Shown piece after piece: positions 56,394 to 64,000 of a DNA stretch of 64,000 nucleotides. Position 1 is the first letter of the stretch. Each line of letters opens with the position of its first letter. The DNA lies in assembly GCA_001051155.2 (NCBI GenBank), contig JYIP02000001.1, forward strand, positions 2,604,001-2,668,000, given 5' to 3'. The notes beneath the pieces were generated by a model. That model did no database searches. It saw only the letters and a list, made by a program, of their open reading frames with translations, and was not told where the DNA came from. A program made the translations under genes and the position numbers. The DNA comes from Chrysoporthe austroafricana (lineage: Eukaryota; Ascomycota; Sordariomycetes; Diaporthales; Cryphonectriaceae).

Positions 56394-59240
56394 CTACTTC
56401 TTTTGCATCTTCTTCTGCTGGTCGTCGGAAAACTCTTCATCAGAAGCATCGAGGATGTCATACTCCTCATCGGTCAGGAAGCCGTTGTCAGACTCCTCTG
56501 CCCACTCTTCGTCCTCACCGCAGTCCTCGAAGCCGTCAGACTCTTCGACAGCCTCGGCAACCTCGGACTTGACATCCTCGTGAGTGCTGGCCTCTGGTGA
56601 CTCCTTCTCCAGCTTGGGGAAGATCATCTGGCTGCTCTCAGCAGATTCCTGGGTTTTCTGCTCGGCGGCAACGGCCTCATCCTTGACTTCAGGAATCTCC
56701 TCCTTGACTTGCGTTGGTGCATCTTCGACTATCTTAGGCGCTTGGACATTGACGTCACACCAGAGGCGGTGGCCAAACTTGTGACCATCCTTGGTTGTAA
56801 GACGCCACCAAGAAATGACCTTACCCTCGCGAGCAGGGGTTCGCAGCAGGACGGTGAAGGAAAACTCCTCGCCCGGGGCCACGGAATCGTATGACACGGT
56901 AGACTCGGAGGCGGAAAGAAGATCACGAATGCCAGCAGGGTGGCTGGAATCGATGTGGCCCATGTAGTCACCACCCACAAACTTGACGGAGCATCCGGCA
57001 GGCCATTGGACATCACCACCGTTACGGAGGACCCACGTCTGCTCGAAGACTTGGTTGGGGGCCATGACCGTGCCATCAGCGACAGTGTCACGCTCAAATA
57101 CAGCAATGAGCTTGTCGGCCGTCGACTCGGGGGTATCCTGGGCACGTGTGGCCTGCGTGATGACGTGCTGGGCATGCCGGGATTGCGCAAGTATGTTCAA
57201 TCGCTCTTTTGCCATCCTTTGCTGTTTCTGCTGCTGAGCGAGTAGTATCTTGTGCATCGTGAAGTCATCAACCTGCTTGCCCGGCACTGGCAGAGGCTGC
57301 TCTGCAACGACCGTGGACTTCTCCACCTCAGCCTCGGGCTCGGGCTTCACGTCGACAACAGTGCGAAGGCAAGTTGTGACACCCCTACTATTCAAAGAGG
57401 GGTCGGTCAACTGAGGGACCACTGGCTTGCGGATCAGACGATCACCCATGACGGGCATCTTCTGTCCGTGTTCATTCTCGCCCTTGGTAGTAACCTCGAC
57501 GCGTCTCACAGGGGTCTTGAACTTGATGAGAGGGTGGGTACGGTTGTGCGTGTTGGTGGGACTCGCCTCGCAGTTGGCGCAGAAGTCGGTGTCGTGGCAC
57601 ACAGTGCACTTGTAGCGCTCCCCAACGATGTACGTCTTGCGCTTACCATTGCAGAGCGGGCCATCACAGCAGATACCGTAGTGGCAGGGGCGGCTGGCTG
57701 GCAGAGAGCGGGCATCGGCGATCTGGTCGTAGATGGGCACGAAGCGGTGGTTGGGGTGGATGAAGCCCGCGTTCACAACACAGGCTGCGCAATAATCCCA
57801 GTCAGGGCAGTCGAGACACTTGTGACGAACGCCATAGATGAACTTGTCGCAGCCATCGCAGATAGCGTAGTGTCGCTGGTCCCGGCCAGGAGCCAGGCGC
57901 CTCGAGATCTCGGCAGGCATAGGAGTGCCCTCGACGGCCGGGACAAAGCCATGCTGGGGGTGGTGGCCGTGCTGGTCATTGCTGAAGCACGCCTTGCACA
58001 AGTCAAAGTCCTCGCAGGTAGTGCAGTGCAGAAACTCCTTGTCGGGCAGTTCCTGGACGCAAGAGTTGCAAGTCCGCATGAGGGTTCGGTACACAGGCAA
58101 CCGGACTGGAGGGGCGAGAGAGACGGGAGGGGCACCACGCGAGGTCGCGAGTTCTGGAACAGGCTTGACCTGGCTTGCGATCACATCGGCGACCTCCTCC
58201 TCGGCCTTAGGCTTGGGAGCCACCCTCTCCGTGGTGCTGACCAGGATGACGTCGCCCCTCACGACTCTCTTGAGCAACCAGTGGTCGGAGTTGTAACAAG
58301 TGACGCCTCTCTCGACGCAGTCGGGGCACAGGTCGAAGTCGCCGTCGTCGCAGGTAGAGCAGTGATAGTGGGAATCGGGAATGGTGCGGTCGCAGTTGTT
58401 GCAGCAGACAGCAAAGTTGGCGGCCTTTGGGGCCACGAACACTGAAGTGGTCGTCTCAGACGGCTGAGCGCACTGCGGCTGCGCAGCCTCCTGTTGGTCG
58501 AGCGACAGTCGGGTCAAGGCTGTCTCCATCAGTTTCTGCATCGTGTCCTCTTCCTCCCTCGGAGCTTCATGGAGGGTTGGAGCCGGGTTGTACGGCTCGG
58601 AAGCCTCGACCACTGGCTCGGGGACATCGGCCGGGGTTGTGGAAATCAAGGGAGCTTCAGGCTTGGTCTGGGCGAAGTCCCTGCTCTCCTGTTCAGGCTC
58701 GTCTTCGACCGTGACGGGCTTGGGGCGGTTGTCCTCCTCCTCGGAGTCCTGAAGACTGACGCGGAGCTTGAGCTTCTGCTTTGCCTTAGCAGCGCGGAAG
58801 AGCTGCTTCCAGACGGACTGGTTGCTGGGGTCAAGCACAACGTAGCAAGAGGCGGAATCGGAATACCGCTCAAATGTGGCATTGGCTTCGGGCGAGATGC
58901 AGAGGATGGCCCGAATCTGTAGGCGAGCCGTCAGCACAGTATCTTGAGATCCCGATCGAGCCAAGCCCCCATCTGGCATTCGAGTAGCGATAATACTCCT
59001 CTGCCTCTCCGATGCAAAGCGACCATTCCGACCTGCACACCGTACCGATCGGAGTGATAACGATAAGGCGGGAGGGCTGGGTTGGGGATAAGCATAGCAG
59101 ATAGCGTCGTGACGTACCTTATCTTCGAAGACATTGACGCCGAGGTCACGAAGGGGTAGCTTGAACCGTCGGGTGCTTCCCTGAAAGTTGACCTTGAGGG
59201 TCACGAGAGTGTCCGGGAGGGCCGGCGAAGACGAGGCCAT
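56394..59240 (-). CDS. NBR1: NBR1-like selective autophagy receptor
   Basis: Exons 59240-59118 and 58916-56394 give 2646 nt and 881 residues. The intron (GTACGT to CTACAG, 201 nt) is open in frame, so an unspliced form of 948 residues is also possible. Domains in order: an N-terminal PB1 domain split by the intron (TLVTLKVNFQGSTRRFKLPL, later SVWKQLFRAAKAKQKLKLRV), then four ZZ-type zinc fingers (NNCDRTIPDSHYHCSTC, NSCVQELPDKEFLHCTTC, DGCDKFIYGVRHKCLDC and a fourth with YKCTVCHDTDFCANC). The NBR1 four-tryptophan domain follows (NQVFEQTWVLRNGGDVQWPA, ISWWRLTTKDGHKFGHRLWC). The acidic C-terminus has a candidate Atg8-interacting motif, EEYDIL, and also IFPKL. Fungal NBR1 proteins deliver cargo to the vacuole and have been studied in Sordaria. 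Motif function is inferred. Splicing is preferred because it makes PB1 continuous (VFEDK|IRAILCISP). Confidence 0.92.
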   Translation of the reverse strand: MASSSPALPDTLVTLKVNFQGSTRRFKLPLRDLGVNVFEDKVRHDAICYAYPQPSPPALSLSLRSVRCAGRNGRFASERQRSIIATRMPDGGLARSGSQDTVLTARLQIRAILCISPEANATFERYSDSASCYVVLDPSNQSVWKQLFRAAKAKQKLKLRVSLQDSEEEDNRPKPVTVEDEPEQESRDFAQTKPEAPLISTTPADVPEPVVEASEPYNPAPTLHEAPREEEDTMQKLMETALTRLSLDQQEAAQPQCAQPSETTTSVFVAPKAANFAVCCNNCDRTIPDSHYHCSTCDDGDFDLCPDCVERGVTCYNSDHWLLKRVVRGDVILVSTTERVAPKPKAEEEVADVIASQVKPVPELATSRGAPPVSLAPPVRLPVYRTLMRTCNSCVQELPDKEFLHCTTCEDFDLCKACFSNDQHGHHPQHGFVPAVEGTPMPAEISRRLAPGRDQRHYAICDGCDKFIYGVRHKCLDCPDWDYCAACVVNAGFIHPNHRFVPIYDQIADARSLPASRPCHYGICCDGPLCNGKRKTYIVGERYKCTVCHDTDFCANCEASPTNTHNRTHPLIKFKTPVRRVEVTTKGENEHGQKMPVMGDRLIRKPVVPQLTDPSLNSRGVTTCLRTVVDVKPEPEAEVEKSTVVAEQPLPVPGKQVDDFTMHKILLAQQQKQQRMAKERLNILAQSRHAQHVITQATRAQDTPESTADKLIAVFERDTVADGTVMAPNQVFEQTWVLRNGGDVQWPAGCSVKFVGGDYMGHIDSSHPAGIRDLLSASESTVSYDSVAPGEEFSFTVLLRTPAREGKVISWWRLTTKDGHKFGHRLWCDVNVQAPKIVEDAPTQVKEEIPEVKDEAVAAEQKTQESAESSQMIFPKLEKESPEASTHEDVKSEVAEAVEESDGFEDCGEDEEWAEESDNGFLTDEEYDILDASDEEFSDDQQKKMQKK

Positions 59241-62200
59241 GATGAAGACGGTCGGCTACTGAAATCGGGTGTCAGTGAGGAAGGGGAAGAATAGAGAGCG
59301 AGGATGAGATGGATGGGGCGTGGTTGAGGCGGTGGTCCGATAGATAAAGGCTGTCCGCGGGCGGGCTCCCAAGGGGTTGCAGTGCAGTTAGGGAGCCCGG
59401 GAGCGCTGCAGCAGTTGGAGTGCAGCAGGAGTGGGTATCCAGGCGGCGAGTAAGTGGCGGGGCAAGCGGTGAATGGGGTGCCGAGGTGCAGCCTGGTGTC
59501 TGGGGGAGATGGGGAATGCAACCCGCCAGCGATGGTGATGGTGACGATAGCGACATGGGGACCTGGGAGGCACTTTGAGCACGGGCATGGCACCGGGGGC
59601 TCACGTACAGGCTAGTACAGTCCAAAGGATGCTGACGATCTTCGATGCGTGCGCAGCTGAGAGCAGCCGTCTAGGTGCTTGTAGAGTACAGGAGCTGATG
59701 TAGGAGATCAGGATAGGGAGAAGGCTGGTGCGTGGACCACTCGTCAGTCCTGGACCGGTTGTAGAGGCGGAGGTGGAGGTTGACGAGGACGACGAACAGC
59801 TGGGGAGGTGGAAGAGAAAGAGGGGAAGTGAGACCGGAAGGAGCTCCAAGCAGCAGATGAATGCTGAGGCCGAGCGCAGCAAGGCGAGAGTGAAAGCCAC
59901 CAGGGACAGAAAGAGAGTGTACGTACACCCCCAAGGGCGGGCTGCAGACGGCACACCACTGCACCCTGCACCTGACACAACTGCTTATGATGCGGCAGGG
60001 TTAGTGATTGGCGATCCTCGATCCGCGTCACTAGGATCGGTCCTAGCACTGGCTGGTGCCTCAGCGTCAGCTCGGCCTGCTCCAACACGCGCAGCTCCGG
60101 TCACCAATGCCGTGCCAGTCCCAGTCCCAGTGCCACCCATCCAGGTCTGCGGGTTCCGTGGGGGGGCAATGTTGACGAGGAGACGTCAGGGACGGAGCTG
60201 AGCTGGAATGACAGTTGTTGACAGCAGCAGGGCAGCGGTCAGGCGGCTGTTGGTACCACTGCGGTGGATGGGTGACACGCAGACAACGGTGAGTACGCTG
60301 GTGCAGGCGGTTAAAATACGAAGGTAGAGCCGAGCGCGAGGCTACCTCTGTGGCGATAGGCAGACGGGGCTCCAGGCAGTGGCGGGCTTCGCAATGGAAG
60401 GTCTGGGAACGGCGGCGAAGGGCGCAGTGCTGCTGATAACGCACCACTAACAATCCCCAGGTCAGCGGTACGCCGGTGCTGATAGCCGCCGCCACACAGG
60501 AGTAACACCTGGCCAGGCGGTCACCACCGGTGGCCGAGGCCGACTCCGTGGCCTACGTAGACCAGCACTTCCCTCCGCGCCTCCCTTCCTCCTTGCTCTT
60601 TTTAGATGGGGCCCTCTGCCTCGTAACAAGCTGCTTTTTCTGACACATCAGGTCTTGCCAGCTGATTCCAGAACAGGAGGCCCTGCTACCGCCCGCAGCA
60701 GAGCCGTGGTAGAAGAGGCGATGTGCATTAGGAATCTAGCCACTTTGTCCCGTATGACCTCCCAGGCCTCTCCGCGCGGGAGCTAGCTACCGCGGGAATG
60801 CCACAGCTCCAATATAAGCAAGTATGATGCGATCAATGCCCTATCCTTGCCATCTAGCACATATCGGTTTCATGCAATCCGCCCAAGGTAGACGTCAGCC
60901 TAGTTGCCTTAAACTAGTTGCTACGTACGCAGGTTCGCCCCTGAGCTTCCCCGCAGCCACCGCCGTCACCACAGCCTTGCCGCGCAGCAGTCGACCCTTT
61001 TTTGTTTTTGCCCAGCCGCCGTCGGACCAAAATAATGGCAACATTGTATTTGATATCGAGGCTAACCATTTGACCTTAAAACAAGTCGGGCTTAGTAGCT
61101 CGAGGTTGAGTCCACCTATGACGGGGCGGGCCTCGGGCCTCGAGCGAACACTGGGGGGGGGGGCGCCGACCTCCTCATGCGAGCACTTTAGAGGCCCGCC
61201 AGCGGCCGGCCTGCTTGCCCCTCCACCAGCTCACCCGTGCCGTAGCTTGCACTTTCAACCCCCGCTCGGGGCAATAAGCAGGTTGGGCTGATCATGGGCA
61301 GGCTACTCCTGTATACATTAAGGGTAGCCTACGCCTCCCTCCCTGTCAATGGAGAACTCTCTGTTTTGTCTTGACGTTGTTGTCAGGTGTTGTTTCAGGG
61401 TACGCTACAGAACGTAAGATGTAGCCTTTGCCAGGGTCCCAAGACACTTCCCGTCACATTCGCCGCCGAGTACACTCTCTCAAAAAGTAGCTAAGAGTCA
61501 AGGCAGATGGACCACTCTCTCTGATGTCTCCTGCTCATCTTCTAACTCTTGGAGGGGATGAGCTAAACTGCTTTCCATCCCTCCGGCAGCGGCCCAACGC
61601 AGTAATGGTCGCACAGCAGCCCCGAGAGCCTATCACCGTTTTCGTACCTACCACCGCCTCACGCTTAACAGCCGGATTTGGCATGTTTGGTAAGTGTCTA
61701 AGATTTGCAGAAACTCTCCCCAGCTCTCTACAAGGTAAATCTATCTTGTGGGCCGGGGGAGAGCCGGACCTGTAGGAAACATCCCAGCCCGACACCATGC
61801 TGAGGCTCACCAAGGACGATGCCAAGCTCCAGCACATTCACTCCTCAGATAGTCAGGCGGTAGGTAGGCTTGATTGTGTTTTGTTTGTCGGCAACATGGT
61901 GTCTTATACTGTGTGGCTACTTACCTGACTAACGTGACAATGTAGCAAGTTGTAGAGTGGATATATGTTGTTTCCTAACATTTTCCTTTTCTTTAGGGCA
62001 AAAGAGGGGGAAAGGGAAAAGCAATGGATGAATAATAGAGCGCACGACGAGGTAATAATCGATCAGGCTTTCCCCTTCCTCCTTCTGCAACTGAACAGCA
62101 CTCAGTCGTTGCTAAAGAATTCGATTTCCTGCATCCTCGTATAGGTGATCTTCATCGGACCGTCTACTACTCTCAAGGCCTGGGGTCGTCGTCCGGCTAC

Positions 62201-63432
62201 AGCTTGCCGTTACGTCAAAATGTCGATAAGCTTACTATGCGGATAGCTACAGCATATCCAGGTAGGTGAGTCATTATGACTCTACGTACTTACAGGAGAC
62301 GTACAACGACAGGGCCCAGTTTTCACGGTGCATATGGCCGCCTCACTCCCGCTCACCAGCCGTCAGCAGCGGAGAGCTTCTTGTGGGCGCCTGGAGCCTT
62401 GTCATACATTGGGCAAGCACGGATAGTGCGGTACGTCTCTCGACATAGAAATGACGAAGGTCAGGGGCTTAGGGAGGAGCAGAGAAATGGTGGGAGGGGT
62501 AGCTTAGGAAAGGTGCATATCAATGACACAAGGCTGCTGCTCAAAGAAGCGGTCCTCTCATTGATCCTCTCGCGCGCACCCTCCATCAAATCCCGGCAAC
62601 ACGAGGCAGCCCGCAAGATATTTGGTTCGCGCACCAGCAACTTTCGCCTGTTCTGGGCCATAAGATCCGCCAGTGGAAGAGCAGTCTCTTTCTATGGGGC
62701 CCATGAAAAAGAAAATCTAGGTCTCGCTTCAGCTCACCAATGTCAAGAAAATTGCGGTCTGGTCTCCTTCGCCTCTTCATGAGCGTTCACGAAACCCCTT
62801 ATGGAGCTCTCGAGACTCGAAGACGGCTGCTGGCCCGTGGCCAAGCGGCTAGAGAAGCTGAGGTGCTTGGGGGAGGCGTCCATGTAGTTCACACCCTGGG
62901 GTCCGATCCTGTTCGAGAAGGCAGGTGAGACTGCCTCTTTCCATTGTCGAATTTACCGTCGCTACATTCCAATTTCCGGCTTTTTTATAGTTGAGACACG
63001 GCGGTGCAGAACAAAACAGATACAGCGGACCACGCCGGTTCCCGAGAGACCGGGTGGTGCGAACGTCCTGGGCCGCCGCAGATGATATGCCCTGCCGAGC
63101 ACCACGTGTGCGCACCTACAAGCAAGAGGAACGTTTAACGAGAAGCTCGGGTGGCTTGCAGCACATCAAAAGAACAATAGCTCAGGGCAATGCTGACCTG
63201 AGACGGGCATCTGGATGCCACCCTTGAGTAGAGCGATGCTCCCTCCTCGGAGGTTGAGCCAGCGGCGGCTTCGACTCCTTCGAGTTGATAAGAAAAAAAA
63301 AAGAAAGCCAGCCACCAGGTCTGCGCAGAAATGAAAACAATGCCTTCTAACGAATACGTCCGTCGCCCGCGCCGAAGCACCAACTTATTTATCTGAGGTG
63401 CAAGTTCCATCGTGAACCAGTTCGCGGGCTGG
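59241..63432. other. Long intergenic region, no gene supported
   Basis: The first kilobase is the NBR1 promoter and leader, with Pro/Ser- and Leu-rich chance frames. The stretch 60100-60150 has short CCAGT-type repeats and 61148-61157 a G-run. The frame at 62276-62782 has no motifs. About 62300-63430 includes the 3' side of the UPF0052 gene. I saw no complete gene. Confidence 0.5.
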
Positions 63433-64000
63433 TCACCCAAAAATCCCCTCTAGAGCCTCGATCAGCTCACCCTCCTCGTATCTGACCATCGTCTTCCTCC
63501 CCTCGCCCACTACCTTCCCCCTGACCTTCACACACTCGATGCCCAGCCTGCGCAGCTCCTCGACATCCACCCTCGGCATCAACACGGCCCCTGCCCCCCT
63601 CAAGCTTTCACCACCTTCCGCGCCCTCGAGGTACACTAGATGGCTCACGTACCTGCCGACCTCCCCGTCCACCAGCCCGCCGAAGTCCGTCTGGCTCTCC
63701 TTCGCCGCCTTGGCAACCGCCCTGGCGAAGTCCGCCGCCGTCATCGGCCGCGCGGCGGGGCCCGTCTCGCGGTCGACCGTGCTATTCAGGATCAGGATCT
63801 TCCTCCTCGCCCTCGCGATCGCGGCGCCGACACCCCGCAGTATGATCGACGGGATGATGCTAGTGTACAGGCTCCCAATGCTATAAACCACCACCTCGCT
63901 CTCCTCGAGCGCCGCGAGGACTTTGGGGTTCGCGATGGGCCAGATCTCGTGCCCGTAGGGGTTGATGTACCACACGCGCTCGATGCGCGCGGGCAGGTCC
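63433..64000 (-). CDS. UPF0052/CofD-like protein, C-terminal part (runs off the window)
   Basis: The frame is open to the window end, so only about the last 189 residues are visible. It reads DLPARIERVWYINPYGHEIW, then VLAALEESEVVVYSIGSLYT, SIIPSIILRGVGAAIARA, RKILILNSTVDRETG and SQTDFGGLVDGEVGRYV. It ends RKTMVRYEEGELIEALEGIFG. The block VVVYSIGSLYTSIIPSIILRGV corresponds to the nucleotide/sugar-binding region of UPF0052 proteins (YvcK and CofD relatives), including the uncharacterised yeast homologue YNL011C. The GSLYTSIIP stretch is the most diagnostic. The ATG at 63975 is internal, not the start. The cellular role of fungal members is not established. No intron was seen in the visible part. 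Confidence 0.85.
   Translation of the reverse strand, partial: DLPARIERVWYINPYGHEIWPIANPKVLAALEESEVVVYSIGSLYTSIIPSIILRGVGAAIARARRKILILNSTVDRETGPAARPMTAADFARAVAKAAKESQTDFGGLVDGEVGRYVSHLVYLEGAEGGESLRGAGAVLMPRVDVEELRRLGIECVKVRGKVVGEGRKTMVRYEEGELIEALEGIFG

Noticed and set aside
57252..58445. 397-codon plus-strand frame opposite NBR1
   Set aside because: It mirrors the ZZ-finger coding sequence and shows no domain of its own.
62276..62782. 168-codon plus-strand frame
   Set aside because: No motif or protein-like segments, and mixed frames around it; considered chance.
62840..62930. tRNA-like stretch (GTGGCCAAGCGG followed by GTTCGAG)
   Set aside because: It resembles tRNA A and B boxes, but no T-stem, acceptor stem or anticodon arm can be paired.

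Overview
The window comes from a filamentous ascomycete (Pezizomycotina), most likely a Sordariomycete. The genes are intron-bearing with short fungal introns of about 50-200 nt, GT-AG borders and CTAAC/CTGAC-like branch sites. A leashin-type Woronin-body tether, found only in filamentous ascomycetes, lies next to conserved eukaryotic housekeeping genes. Genes alternate strands and are separated by 0.5-4 kb of noncoding DNA. There is no operon, phage, CRISPR, rRNA or intact transposon. I recognised no tRNA by eye.

Layout: 183-716 (-) broken gene remnant; 2651-3000 (+) small mitochondrial-type protein; 4156-5556 (+) actin-related protein Arp1 (dynactin); 6272-6757 (-) GRGGAGN-repeat DUF3602-type protein; 9196-9999 (-) atypical SDR; 12100-17507 (-) leashin-like tether; 20634-21968 (-) IFRD-family protein; 24028-26579 (+) tail-anchored FHA protein; 28252-30773 (+) mitochondrial aconitase-2; 32327-34251 (-) conserved hypothetical with a 17-nt micro-exon; 35765-38462 (+) Scy1-like pseudokinase; 38940-40157 (-) Lst8; 42246-42671 (-) small Cys-rich protein alone in about 6 kb of gene-poor, AT-richer DNA; 46421-48247 (-) Rad52; 49412-50507 (-) Cut8/Sts1; 52322-53577 (-) homoserine kinase; 54260-55639 (+) Nop13-like RNA-binding protein; 56394-59240 (-) NBR1-like autophagy receptor; 63433 to the window end (-) the C-terminal part of a UPF0052/CofD-like protein.

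The genes do not form one pathway. They serve organelle positioning and trafficking (Arp1, leashin, Scy1), TOR signalling (Lst8), selective autophagy (NBR1), DNA repair (Rad52), nuclear proteasome anchoring (Cut8), ribosome biogenesis (Nop13) and amino-acid or TCA metabolism (homoserine kinase, aconitase-2). Exon models were built by joining reading frames at splice signals and checking phase. They are predictions without transcript evidence.

I did not find a clear new biological system. The items most worth a second look are the hidden two-exon Cys-rich gene at 42.2-42.7 kb, the coding-like tract beyond the leashin stop codon, the micro-exons in two genes and a likely GC-AG intron.
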